This document shows positions 1 through 14,800 of a DNA stretch of 64,000 bases, piece after piece (positions within the stretch are counted from its first letter, which is position 1; every line of letters starts with the position of its first letter). The translations under genes and the position numbers were made by a program. A model generated the notes under the pieces. That model had not been told where the DNA came from, did not search any database, and saw nothing but the letters and a program-made list of their open reading frames with translations. Origin of the DNA: Glandiceps talaboti (taxonomy: Eukaryota > Hemichordata > Enteropneusta > Spengelidae); the NCBI RefSeq assembly GCF_964340395.1, contig NC_135555.1:6722431-6786430 (forward strand), given 5' to 3'.

Positions 1-116
1 TTAAAGAATATTCACAACCCTCTCCCCTTCTTTCTAAAAGGAGAGTAAGACATTATGATAGGCATATTTGTCTTATGGTTTTAAACCTGTACGTTTGTAT
101 TCTTCATTTTCTGAAG

Positions 117-2750
117 CTGAGACTTGTCTAAAAGGTGACTTTCGTTGCAACAACGCGGGCTGTATTAAAAGTTACTTGAGATGTGATGGATATGACAATT
201 GTCGAGATAGAAGTGATGAAATCGGATGTGATTATGGTAAGTTATAATGAGCAATGTTCTGTATGGATAACCTTTGATTTGTATGTTTCTAATGACCCCA
301 CCAATCCTTTACATCTTTTAAATCAAAATCTTAAATCAAAAGAAATATTATCCTTTGTAAATACTACGTCACTGATTATCAGATGGTAAGAAAGCCTATT
401 GGGAATTCACACTTCACACTTCAAACTTCATATTTTACAGTTCACATTTCACACTTCACACTTCGTCCTTCGCACTTCATACTTCATACTTCACACTTCG
501 CATTTCTTATTTCATACTTCACACTTCACACTTCGCACTTCATACTTCATACGTCGCACTTCACACTTCGCACTTCATACTTCATACTTCGCATTTCATA
601 CTTCACACTTCGCACTTCATACTTCATACTTCACACTTCGCACTTCATATTTCACACTTCACGTACAGTTCATACTTACTATAAGTGAAACAGAGTTTCA
701 GTTTGTTGGTTTTTCGCAACTGGGTGAAATTTGTGTGATGTGAAATCATGAATTGAGCCCCAAAAAACAGAATATATGGAAATAACTTTATTTCTCCTGA
801 GTGACATTCCCCTCTAGATATATGAATGCGTTATGTAAATATTATTTTGTGATACCGCTCTCAATTTCGTTGATATTTGTTAAAACATACACATATCTCA
901 CCAGGTGACTGTGGAAACGATCAATTTCAATGTACCTCAGGAAGTGACATGGGCTCTTGCATAGACGAAAGATATAAATGTGACCGACAGTTACAGTGTT
1001 ATGACGGCGAGGATGAAAACCATTGTTGTGAGTAGCATTATGTAAAACCTTACATAACTCAGTGTTCTTGGTGCAGCATCATGAATATCATATTTCTATA
1101 CACCCCTTTTCAAGTTACCATACAACGGTTCTGTTTGACGCAGCCACGGAGAATGCAATAAGAAGTTGCATGTTTACCCATTAAGATAGCAAGATTGAAT
1201 GAATACAGTTTCTTGGGACATTTTGTTTATATGCAATGGACTGAAGTACCACCATGTAGGTATCAAATGAAGACGTCAAAACGTTGGCACCAGCGTGTCT
1301 ACATCTCGTTGCAGTATGACATGATTTATTTCATAATAGTCAAAAAGTAGCAAGAAATTACGATCTTGCTATCTCAGTGTAGAATATGCGGATTCTTTTT
1401 GGTGTCTTTGGTTTGGTTGACTCAAACAGATCCAATGAACGGTAACATGAAAAGGGCTGTATATTTTGAAAGTTGGCATTTTGATGCAAGGAGTAAACAC
1501 CGGACTTATCACATTATATACTGACTTTCTGCTGAGGCCTACGAAAAAATTGTTTGATTCCGGTTACCCGACCCCCACCTAGTTTGTCACTGCCGACTCT
1601 AAACTTTTTTTACGTATTCGAGAAAAAATTAATAAAATTGCGAAAATTGTGTGAAGTCTGACAAGAAATAGTGAATACGGAAACTAACATCAAATTAAAA
1701 AAAATAGAAAACTGTTCGTCCAATCTGTAATGGCTGTACATCTAATGAGAAGAAACCAACGATATAGAGAATATATGGAAAACAACAGAAAACATAACTA
1801 CCTGAACACATAATCACAAATCATAGATAATCTTAATTCACATATAAAAATACAAAATATAAGATTTACCTACCCCACCTATTCTAATATTGAACGTAAT
1901 CGGGACCACATAATTCTTGTGTTAGGCCTGCATACATTGTGTGTTTTGATAATTTATTCTCCCCAGTCTGCAAAGAAAGACAGGAATTCACATGTCCAGA
2001 CAACGGCCGATGTATTCCACGTGGTAAACTTTGTGATAACACGAGGGACTGTGTAGACGGTAGTGATGAAAAGTCTTGTAAGTATTCAAATCACCGTGTT
2101 ACATATAGTCTTTCTGACACATAACTATATCTTGATATCAAGTTATCAGTATCAGATTGAATACAATATTGTTTTCACATAACTACGTGTTTGTTTTACT
2201 GTACAGTAATTATATATTATATATATATATAATTACCATGCAACTGCTCCCTTAAGCAACAATCAAAAGAAATTGAAAGTTATATAGACTCGAGACGAGT
2301 TTATGAGTACCGTTGTATGTTGTGATGTTTGCTGTAGATTAAAAGCCATGTATTTACTACCAAATCAGAGTGAATATAGAGTTTCTAAAGTTGCATGGTA
2401 ATTTGAAATTGACTGTACAACTTAAGAATCACATTTGTTGCTACTTGAATATAAAGGTCAATTCTTTAGGACACCATGGCAAACGAACACACCATATACT
2501 GCTAAAAGAAAGATCGCAAACATTTAATAATCAGTACTAATAAAGTGATAACTTTGCTGTGTCATTTCAGGTTTGAGGGGTGGCACTTTCTGTGCAGATA
2601 ATTATTTTAAATGTGATGATGACAAGACCTGTATCTCCCCATCCTTGCAATGTGACGGAATACCACAATGTACGGATGGGACTGACGAGGAAGACTGTCC
2701 CACTGAACCAAGTACTTAGAATTTAATCTATATAATTTATTAGCGTGACG

Positions 2751-2810
<60 letters not shown>

Positions 2811-4072
2811 CGTTCGTGTGTGTGAGTGAGTGAGTGTGTGTGCGCGCGTGTGCATGTGCGCGTGTACCTGCGCATGCGTGCATGTGTATGTTTGTTTGCG
2901 TATATGTAATTTGGATAATTGAAAGCCTAAATGTTGTTATGTAGGCACGGTTGTCGCAAATCACCGTAACTGTTGTCGAAAATGTCATTGAGACTATAGA
3001 CCACGCGTGTGTTTCAGAAGGTGTGATTTTCATAATTCACAAAGGTAGAGCGATGGGGATCCTTACAGTATAATACAAAATGACGAACAAATATACAATA
3101 CAGCTATTTTCAAATTGAAATTTAGAATGGTGATTTGGGGGAGATAACTTCATTATTTAATTGTCACATGACTGTAAAGCTAAATGTCTTCGTAGAGAAT
3201 TATACCAAAGTACAGTATACAACTGTTGGTGTTTGTTACTTTAATATAATATGATTGGTTATCAACTGATACCATCCAATACTAACTTTACTATTGGTTT
3301 GCGGGATATTGGTTTTCTAGGAGCTTTGCATTCGTGATCGATGCATTCGTCGACGGAAAGTGACAAAATTTACTTATATACAAATTCTAAGTTGGGAAAA
3401 TTTGTACACTAACTTCTCTTGCAAACAATAATTTAGGAACTATCTTTTAAATATATCAGTGTTTTTAGTAGACACAAATTTGTAATACTGTGGATATTAA
3501 ATGATAGTATACTTTTGAGATGGTCAATTGATCACAACTGATCATAGATGTAATGTAACAGGAGAAAATAAAATAAAAAAGGAAGCTTTTAAGATATAAT
3601 CACACATACCTATACAGACAGAAATCAGGTCTGTATCTTGATATCATAAACAGCGCCATCTATCATAGAGCGAACAAGACCAACAGGCGAATGCTCTCAG
3701 CTGTTCAAATTACGTTGTGTATTGGTTAAAATTTTAGCAGTCGTCAAGACGGAATGTTGAGATTTTACAGTGGACATTGAAGTTTACAGTTAACAAGTTT
3801 GCCAACAAGTTTGTTTGCCACGTTTGATGGCATTATTATGAAAACAGCACTATTATTTTACAGACAGGCTATGGAGCAACCTAAATATGTTTTATAATAT
3901 GTATTATATCTAACAGGCCAGCCTGTCGTTTGTCAGTCCGACCAATTCCAGTGTGACCCATACAAGTGCGTTTATAAATCTTGGGTTTGTGATGGTGAGT
4001 GGGACTGTTCAAATGGAGCTGATGAGGCCAATTGTAATGGAGAGGCAGTTGATATAGAAATAGGTATGAGTC

Positions 4073-4146
<74 letters not shown>

Positions 4147-4233
4147 TTCTGCGTATGTGCACGCGCATGTGTGTATTTATGCATGCATGCGTGCGTGCGT
4201 GCGTGGGTGGTGCGGTCATGTATGCATGGACGG

Positions 4234-4275
<42 letters not shown>

Positions 4276-4386
4276 CAACGGGCCCACCCATGTGTCTATC
4301 TATCTATCTGTTAGTGAGTGAGTGAGTGAGTGAGTGAGTGAGTGAGTGAGTGTGTGTATGTATGTATGTATGTATGTATGTATGTA

Positions 4387-4425
<39 letters not shown>

Positions 4426-4464
4426 ATGTCTGTCTCTCTCTGTCTGTGTCTGTCTATCTATCTA

Positions 4465-4535
<71 letters not shown>

Positions 4536-4913
4536 TTTTACATGCATGCATGGTTTATCATGAGTATGGGTGTATATACCTTTATTATTTATGCTCAATT
4601 GTTTTGTTAGTGAAAAGCTTGACGTTTCATATTTCAAGCACCTTTAGTTTACCACGTTAATGAAGGCCAAGAGTAGAATTCAAAGCGTCATTGGACAGTT
4701 CTACAATATTGATAATGTGTGGGTGAAGATGTACCTGTGAGGGACTAAAAACGTAATATTCGTTTAAATGTTGCACTGTCATAATTGTTTCACGAACTAC
4801 AGATAATTGCGATTTCGACAAGTTTTCATGTGGTGGAGATGTTTGTATCCAGTTATCCTGGTTATGTGACCTTGATAAGGACTGTGAAAATGGAAAGGAT
4901 GAAGAAAACTGTG
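117..4913 (+). CDS. Gene A exons 1-6: six canonical six-Cys LDLa modules
   Basis: Each exon (117-236, 905-1027, 1967-2077, 2571-2711, 3917-4063, 4803-4913) encodes one LDLa module with six cysteines and the C-terminal acidic end: DRSDE, DGEDE, DGSDE, DGTDE, NGADE, NGKDE. Each starts and ends in phase 1. LDLa modules bind calcium through that acidic end and in LDL-receptor proteins bind lipoproteins or other ligands; the ligand here is unknown. Module 1 ([16 protein letters not shown]) is almost identical in genes A, B and C, which makes it a good marker for paralogue alignment. Confidence 0.92.
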
Positions 4914-7185
4914 GTATGTGTACATATAACAATAAAAGTGTCCTACACACTAAGAACCATCCACTATTGCATGAGTAGTGGAATAGTATGCTTTGGCGTG
5001 TTCTGGTTTGCCTGTCTGTTTATGAGGGAGTGTTCTGATAATGACCTTGTACTTCGAATTTCTCACTCCATTCCACTCTGTCTGTGCCTGCCTGCCTGCC
5101 TGTCTGCCTGTCTGTCTGTCTGTCTGTCTGTCTGTCTGGCTGTCTGTTTGTCTGTCTGTCTGTCTGCCTGCCTGCCTGCCTGCCTGCCCGCCAGCCTGCC
5201 TGCCTGCCTGCCTGCCTGCCCGCCAGCCTGCCTGCCTGTCTGTCTGTCTGTATTTGTGAATGTATGTTTTGCCCATCTATTCACCTCTAACCCTTATGGC
5301 TTATGACTATGAACCTTACGACCGTTTGTATATCTATTCTATCGTGCAAATATATTTATGTGACAGACTGTGTAAACAATATCTCAGCTTTGTGCTACTC
5401 TATAAGTTTATTTTCAATCTTATTTTTAAGACCAAATTTTCTTTGAATGTGATGATGGTGAAATGACTAAGAAGGTTTGGGTTTGTGATGGTGAAGAGGA
5501 TTGTACCGATGGCTCAGATGAACAACCCCCGCAATGTGAAGGTAAAAGGAAGAAATTACGTCCAATTATTGCCTATTTATGATGGTACTAGTAGATGTTT
5601 ATTACCACGATGTTATGTAGGAACTAATGCACGAGGCTGCAAGCTGTGTGAAATAATTGCTATATGACAATACGATGCCATAGGTAATGTGACGTTTACT
5701 AGTGCCCGAATAAGTCCAGACAATGTTCTGCGACGAAGGTATTCTTAAATTTCGGGTATTATGTTAACCATGGTTAAAGCAAATCCCCAATAACACTTCA
5801 GTGTTTACGTGAATGTTGTCCTAGGGAAGGTAAAAAGCGACTAATGCCCAATATATGCAAGGTTAGGCAACTATGGTTCAATAGTCCATACCACGTGATA
5901 CGATCCTAAGCTAATCACTGGAAGTTATATGAAAACAACATATTATATAATATGACGTCCCCCTTGCCTTTGAGACAGACTTGTTTTTAGAGATTGCTGC
6001 ACTACCATTGGCAGCTTCGAGTTAGTTATGAGTACTTAATGTTTAGTTTAGTGTCTGAGTTACAGGTTATTGACTTAAACTTTCGGTGGATGACATATTT
6101 AGTATCTGTAGTATTCTTTAAACGTGTTTGGCCCATTTAGTGTGCAGAAATTTAGTTATTTTTCATTGCCTTAGTTACTGTTTAGCGACCTCAGTACACG
6201 AACACATGGTTTGAATGAATGAAATTACTCGATTATCAATGTTTTCTACAATCAAGTTTTTTTTGTAAAATCAAGTATTTTAAAACAATTTTAACGACAT
6301 CTACTACATGCAGTCTATAACGTACATGCCCAATTTTACCAAATATAGAGGCACAGTACAGGCTGAATATCAGTTGTGGTATTTCAAAAGGTCAATTCGT
6401 ACAGTCTACTCAGATCATTTGTATAAATTATGTACATGTATTGCTTATGCACAAGTATCTCTTCAAGAGTATTGCCATGTTTGTATCTTGCAGCTGACAT
6501 GTTATTTCAATGTGAAGGCGATAGAAAGATCAAACGCTCTTGGGTTTGTGATGGCGCCGAGGACTGTACAGATGGATCAGACGAACAGCCTCCAAACTGT
6601 GAAGGTATAGAAAGAAAGAAAGAATTAATCTCAACTTGCACTTCAAATAGACTTGCTTTAGATTACTGTATTGCCTTTGACAACTTCGAATTAATAGTGA
6701 CCCTATTCATTCATTCATTCATTCATTCATTCATTCATTCATGTATTGCCAATTTGAAAGTCAATATGTACATGTCAATGATGACCACATAAGACTAAAG
6801 GAGAAACAAAATGGCAATTTGGAGTCCAAAAAATAGCTTTCCGCTAAACGAGTTTGGCTCCACCGCTTATGGAAACAAAAAAAGTTAACATTACGGTCTT
6901 GATTAAACGAACGTATAGATTATGATTAGTTACACATTATTTTGGGGAGAACTATAAGATCAAAGTCAAGTGCCTCTGGAGCAAAATGGTGTGCATGAAA
7001 TGAGTTATTCTATTATCAATGTTTACTTCCCCTCATAAAGGTTATACAATAGTAAAACGGTCATATGTTTTCTAATGTAAGACGAGGAAGCGTGAAGGGC
7101 TTACATATACCATCGAGAGTTTGTTTCAACATTTGCAGTTGGCGGTCAGATACAAGTGACGGTTTATCTACAACCGTAGCTTGCA

Positions 7186-7253
<68 letters not shown>

Positions 7254-7266
7254 GTCTGTCTGTCTG

Positions 7267-7331
<65 letters not shown>

Positions 7332-10300
7332 TATCAATACCTCAAAGGTTCAATGACCCAAATAAAGTGTATTTCAGGTTAAAGCGTTAGCTTAATAATT
7401 TGTTTATAATGATGTCTTTTTGGTAAAGTATTACGTGGATGTGCACACGTCTATACATCAATAAGTAAGCAACATATTTCTCTTTTTAAGTGAATTGGAA
7501 TGTTTCGTCTTTCAGCCAATATGTTATTTCAATGTGACGGAGATAAAAAGATCAAGAAGTCTTGGGTTTGTGACGGTACTGAAGACTGTACAGATGGAAC
7601 AGATGAACTATCACAAAACTGTGAAGGTAACCGAAGTTTCTTTGGTAAACAACTCCCGTATTTGAATTCAAGTTAAAATGTACATAATTGTAATGTGTAT
7701 GGAAACTTCGAATCATTTATGTGCACTTAGAATATTTCTTTGATGTTGCCTACCTGACCATGTACATGTTTCTCAAGAACACGTTTTCTAAATGAAAGAA
7801 CTTACTCTTATGCGTATAATAGCAATGTGTAAATTGGGTCAAAGATACAAGAACCAAAAGTCTTTAGTTTGCTTTAGTTTGTCATTACAGTAAGCATTCA
7901 GCTTAAATCTGGTATATATTGATAGATAATTAAAGGTTCTGTACAGCGGTAGAACACATACAATTCTTCATAATTTAACCAACTGGAAATTTCCTGCAAA
8001 TGTGCAAGCATAAGAGACGAACTAATTTGCTTGTCCTTGATTGCATGACACATTTATTTTAGGCCACTGATTCGGAAGTTAGGATTCAAAATTTGTTCTT
8101 GAACTGTTCACACTTTATTTTCTGAATTTACCCTTTTTAACCATTCCTCAGATACTTCGACAATAGCTGTTCCTTACACGTTTAAATGTGATGATGGTTT
8201 CTTGGAAATAACAATTAACGAAGTTTGTGATGGTACTATAAACTGCTTTGATTCATCCGATGAAGAGAACTGCAACGAAGGTATTAAATCTACCTTCCCT
8301 GTACCGTCATTCTTATTTGACGCTATTACATATATTGCCTGGCTATGAGGGAACTAGTAGTTGTCTATTACCCCGTGGGCTGCTATGTAGCAACTATTTC
8401 CTCATGATCGAAAGCCGAGGGAAGCTGTTGCTACATACGAACTCGAGGGGTAATATGGCGCGTTACTGTGTAATAGTGCCCTAGTGAAATTAGATAACTA
8501 ATATTGGCGTCACTATGCAAATTGAGGTCGCAATGGCTCACTAGTCCATATAGACACAGTCACTGGAGGTTATATGCAAACTATGTGTGTTATGATAAGT
8601 ACTACTGCTATTGTTGTATTTTATTTTTCAACCCTTTCAATTTTATAAATGTTCTCACGAATTACTTGAAAAGAAATATGAAAGTGACGTGGAATGTTAT
8701 AAAAGACTTGTTGCCTGACTTAACCCTGTCATTATTAGTCCCTTGAAACCAATTGATTGATGATTCATAGTCACACACGGAAAACTCCATCTAGATGTTT
8801 TCTATTACTTGTTGAGCGCGAAACTGGCTTGAATTCCAAACTTGTTGTCGTTTTCAATGATGGAGTAGATTTGAGTTAAATTATATACTTTGAGGTATTT
8901 AATGCAATTTACGTTCATTCTCTAAACGTTTTCTATACACGTATATTTAGATGATCGGCATGTAAATATCACTGTTTTATGATTCAATTTGTCATAACTA
9001 CTGCCGTCTCCTTACCTAGCTAACGGAACCAAGTTTACTTGTATGACTTCGGGAGAGCAATTAGACACTTGGAAAGATGTATGTAACAACGTAGTGGATT
9101 GTCAAGATGCAAGCGATGAAAAATATTGCTATCAAGGTAAATGTTTGACCGATGGAATGGATTCAGTCCCTACAGATTTAGATTATGAATCAAATGTTTG
9201 AAGTTTTGATTATAATTTTCAACATTGTCATGTAGTTGGTGAATAATTAACTTGCTTGGATTCTATTGACGATTCCATTTTTAATTCGAGGCGAAATGCA
9301 AACTTCAACTCTGTCATGATTATCGTCTTCAAGCCAGTGTTGAGCACTTAGAGCTTAATACACATGACTATCTTAATATGAAACTGAAATATTTTGTCAG
9401 CGAGTAATGTTTTCTATAGGTTGGAGCAACTAAATGAATATTTAAAACCTGGTGTTGAAACAAATCTTGAAACATAAGCCATTTATACGAAGGATTTTAA
9501 GTCGGGGTATTTGTATGTGAGGCAGGTCGGTAGGGGTTGGGAGGTATTGAATATGGTGGAGCTAGATATTGTACCGAATATTGAACATCTAATATTACCC
9601 CTTACATACTGACTGAACTATGCAATCTAACAGCACTCCATACGAGCTAGGTTGTGACGTCACTTCCGGTCTTTGGCCGACTACTTTAAAACGTCGCTAT
9701 GCTTGTAATAGTGAGTGAAAGTGTACACACTTTAAAGGAATGGAACTATTTTCGCCTAAAGTTTTATTTGAGATCCATGTTTTACAAATGTGTCTGCTCA
9801 GTCTAATTATATTGTTTGGGAAAAAATGACATTTCAGGTTTGTGAATATAACTTAAGTTTACCTTTTTTTCTAGAGTTAAACGCAACTCATATGCCGGAT
9901 TCAAGTGAACTACATGACAGATACAACGAGATCAGTGATGAATTTTCCTTATTCGAAGACTTTGTTGATGACTACTACCACGATCATATGTTTGGCCGCG
10001 TCAAGACCGAAGTTCCTGCAGACTGGCGAGGCTTCATAGCCTACAGTAAAACCCCAGACTACAGTGATCTCGAAAACGTCCTGAAACTTACGGAAGACGA
10101 AGTTGGAAACCTAGGGCATCAAATCGAAGATTTTATTCTTGAATGCCAAATAGATGAATCGGATTGCCATCATACGTATGTTTTGCTTATATTCAATATT
10201 AATTTAGATTTCTAATAACAATCGCATTAATAGTTTCTAGCTTAAGCTACATTCACTTTGACAAGGAAATAACAAATCCTTAAAATTTAATGGAAACTAC

Positions 10301-11793
10301 ATTATATCTTTTTGGAGGAAATATTTAAAAAAAAATAAAATCAAGTCAAAGTGTATTTTCTTGGGAATTGCAAGACAGCATGTAAATATTACTATCCCCT
10401 CACCCACGCCTCCACAATTTCAAGTTAAAATCAAATTAGTCACGTGGAGCTAAAGTTGTATAAACTGTAACCTTGCAGGGGTGACGTCAAAGGTCATTGA
10501 ATTTCAGTCATCGTCTTGTGATGAAACTTATGCTGCTCAGTCAGGGATGACATTATTTGGGACACATGGAGTGAAATGGATTAAAGTAAATAGATAGGAA
10601 TGTATCTATCTGATCATTGTTTAGTTTGTCAAATACATATGCCTCATCAATAAATGGCAATGGAATTGCTTGTGAATGATGAGAGAATCCCCAAAGACTG
10701 TACATCAAATGATGGTCATCAAAGCATACATTTTTGTAAAAGACACCATCTTTGAAAATAAAGGAGAAACAAGCCCTGTATAATGATGCGGATAGGGTAC
10801 TTTGCACAGATGATTTTCATTTTTGTGACATCTTTTCAAACATGATGTATGTATCTAATAAAATGCACTTCCGTTTGTTTTATTCAACCAGAGATTTCCA
10901 TACTTTTCACGATGACGAGTACGGCAACTGTTTTCAGCTGAATTCTGTATATGCCACAGCGAATAACCCAGATAAGGCAATGTATTCTACAAAGACGGGG
11001 TTTCAGCATGGTAGGTATGATTGAAGGAAGTATAATAGCTTGCCAAATAATGTTTAATGTTACTCCGAGTGGTCATGCTCTCATATACTAACAGCAAGTG
11101 GAAGGCGATCAGTTAAACCTTTTTATTTTAAACCTGTCATGAAAATTACCTTGAGTAGTAAGACATCTACATTGTTACTATTTGGCCAATAACACATTTA
11201 TGCCAGTATTTTAATCGTACAACTTCGACTCTGTACAGTGAGTATTGCAAATGGCACTCCAAAACTCGAAATATGTTTACCAGGGTATTTTATTGACAAC
11301 ATGATGGGACATACCAAAAGATATACTGCCTCTTTACACATACTTTTTTTTAATTGTTTTCAGGATTACGACTGACGTTATTTACCGAACAAAACGAATA
11401 TACCAGTGTCTATGGTCGTGATTCTGGTGTACGCCTTGTCATCTCACCTCCCGGTAAACCGGTATCACCATCAGGAGAAGGAGTCACAATCAGACCCGGC
11501 ATGGTATCGTCTGTTGGTATTAAAAATGTAAGACGTGTAACGTTTGTATTTATAGTGGGAACCAGTTGGCTTGTAACAAGGCACCTGGTCGACAAACAAA
11601 TCTTAATAATACTGTTACATTTTATTTTTTTGGCTCGACAAGGATCTTGCTAAATTTTATTGTTTGGCTTGACTAAAATTTCACTGATATTGCTTCATGT
11701 TATCTTAAGGCATGGCTTCAATTGAAGATCAATTCTTGTATTGTTATCGATTGACATTCATGATAAAGGTATACAAGAGATATAATACACTGT

Positions 11794-11841
<48 letters not shown>

Positions 11842-14800
11842 AACAGCAGCAGCAACAACGCACTACTGCCATTGTTCAGTGGTGAAGGAATGCGATATTA
11901 ATCTATTTTTCAAAAGATAGAAATGACACTGTTCAGGAATTCTTTAAATTGAGGTACCTAAGTTACATTTGAGTGATGCTTCAAAATTTGACAAACAGAA
12001 ATATACTACTGCCAAATAACAAATAAAACTAAATTCATCTCATAATTTCATAATTTCTTTTCAAAGATTCAAATAAAGCGTCAAGGTCATCCCTATGGTA
12101 ACTGTACAGAGAGAGGTCAACAAGATAACTACTACTATTCTGAGAGGGTAAGATCCTCAATATTCTAGACTAGTAGCATTTACATGTCTATCGAACCACT
12201 CTTCACCTTTTGAATTTCAAAACTCGTGATCAAGCATGAGTAATTAAGCTTATTTGATGACAATCAATATATAATTTACTTTCTTGAATGTTACTGATCT
12301 CTTTACAGTGTCTCCTATACTTAAAATCTTCAGAGCACACACACATTGATTTTTGTCCACTCGGATGCTCGAAAAAGACAAAAAGAGCCGATTTCCGTCG
12401 ACGGAATATGTTGGGAGAAGGTATTTTATGTACGATGTATTGATTTTACGTTAAGAGAGGTGATATTCAAATATGCCTCTCTGGATTGGTTCTCACTCAT
12501 TTACCTTTTCTTGTATTCTGGATTAAACCATAATACTAACAGTCATTGACTATATAACCATGCCACTATCAAGAAACCGATTAAAGTTGTGATGGTGTAT
12601 TTTCAGAATTGTGAAGAGACATGTATTCAGAAGAGTATGTTGAAGTATTGTGGTTGTGTGGATACCATGATGATACCAGGAGATCGATGTATGCTTCTGA
12701 ACAGAACACAGGGTAAGATATATTGGCACGTTCATAATGTGTGCAAAAAAGTTTAACTGGTGAGATGCAAAGATATGAGTCATTAGAACTTAAATGACAA
12801 CTTTTAATGAGAACTCGAGGTGTTTAACAAATGGAGTGACTCGCAGGATGTCTCTTGCAGTTAATGCAGTGACATTTACTTCAGTGTTGTCGAAATAACA
12901 GTGTAAGTCATGTATAGATTTTCACTTCAAACAATTTTATATATTCTCACTTCAGATACCTGTAAACAGTTTATTTATTACCTCGCAACTACAGAAGAAC
13001 TGGATTGTGATTGTCCTTGGCCTTGCGAGTGAGTAACGGTTTGATGTTCGTGTTGTGTTCCTCTCTTTAATGCATACTATAACGTATAGACAGTGGTTAC
13101 AATGTTAAGGACACTTACACTTGAATGGTACGACTCTTATGAGTACTGCTTACTCAAGAAGATATCTTGACTCTGGGTATTTTCTGGAGTAGCAGCAAGA
13201 TAATATATCGTACCAAACGTATATGAACTCGAGGTTTAGCTCTTTCAGAAAGAGCCAGGAAATAAATAAACACTCTTGATTTTGGTAATTAGCTCGGTAT
13301 TATAATCAAATATAAAATTAATACAGAAGTATAATTAAAATTCATTTTTCATAAGAGTGAGGTATTTCAAATGTACTTTCAATATACAAGGTAACTTCAT
13401 CGCTGTTTTCAATTCCAAAAGACAACAGATCTAGATATCATTCTTTACGAAACACTAATGGCTTCTCGTTTAAATACATCTAGAGAACTATGGTATGAAA
13501 CTAAGATTTCTGAGTCTCTTTGGCCATCAAATACATATCTGGTGAGAACATTATTTTACTATAAAATGTCAAGTGAGCTGCATGTATGCTGTTAGTAGTT
13601 ATTTTTACAGTTCTCCATTTTGTCTGAGATCACTGAAGACAAGCTTAGTAAAGCCAACTTGGAGAACACGAATTTCACAAATATCTAGTTATATGTTTTC
13701 TCAGAATAAGAAATTTGCAATGATGCGTGGATTGTGACGAGAGGGTATATAATACATACCTTCTTTTTCGTCTGCTCCTATCGTTGAATGACATGACGCT
13801 ATTCGTCTTTTTTTCAGAAACACTTCTTGAAGCAAATTCACTATCGCAATAATAAGACCAAGAACATCAACAACATGAAATCCGTCAGGTGTGTTATATG
13901 ATAGTTTTTCATACTTGAAGAAAATGTTATTTGAAGACGAGTGATATCAAGCAAATACATTCTTGCGATGGGTTTGCAAAACAGGCTTCCAAATGTAGCA
14001 TATCACTCTATAATGTGTTAACATACGACCCAAAGGCTCGTATCCCACCACAAATACTATACATTTACAAATGATCTTCTGAATACATAGCAGGGTGATA
14101 CATTTCTTAGACAATAATTCTCTTGCAAAGGTCAACGGTGATCGGGATTTAAATCTTTTACTGCACTACTTATGGATAAGATCATTCTAATTATTGGTAT
14201 TTTAACAATTTTCAGTGAATATATTGTGGTTGTCTGATCAAAAAACGATACTCCAATTACAAGTTATGCAGTGTTGACATGGTGACAGTTTAAAAACAAA
14301 CTTTCACTAAAGATTTAAACCCCTTAATACACTACCTACACGGATTATATTAACCACTATTTAACAGATGCAATGTCTTTTTATTTATAATTAGCCAATC
14401 TGTAGCGAATATATCTATGGTTGAGAAAAATAGCTCAGTTGCAACTTGCAGCTAGTGTAGGTTTAAGAGTTCACAACCCTTCATGGGCAATGTGTATGTT
14501 AGGCAAATCTAACGACGTATATCGCGCGGAAAGACAAATATGGAAAATCCCCGTTAAATTCAAATCTCGGAACTTTTCTCTAAAACAAATATGTTCTTTA
14601 AAATTCTTTCAGGGATAACTTTGTCCGATTGGCTGTGTACTTCGAAGATTTGAACTACGAGAGTATAACGGAATTTCCCACCATGACTGTAAGTAGTAGG
14701 CTTTCTTATAATGTAGTATCTTCCTGTGGACACTGTGAATTGGCTTTTCGGTCATCATTTGATGAAGTAGACCGGTTCTAAGTTGCACAACGTACACTAT

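Noticed and set aside
408-661. CRISPR-like appearance of regularly spaced repeats
   Set aside because: The units are a contiguous minisatellite without unique spacers, in a eukaryotic intron.
10553-10807. 84-residue frame on the - strand
   Set aside because: Lies in a gene A intron, with no recognised domain, splice context or paralogue in gene B.
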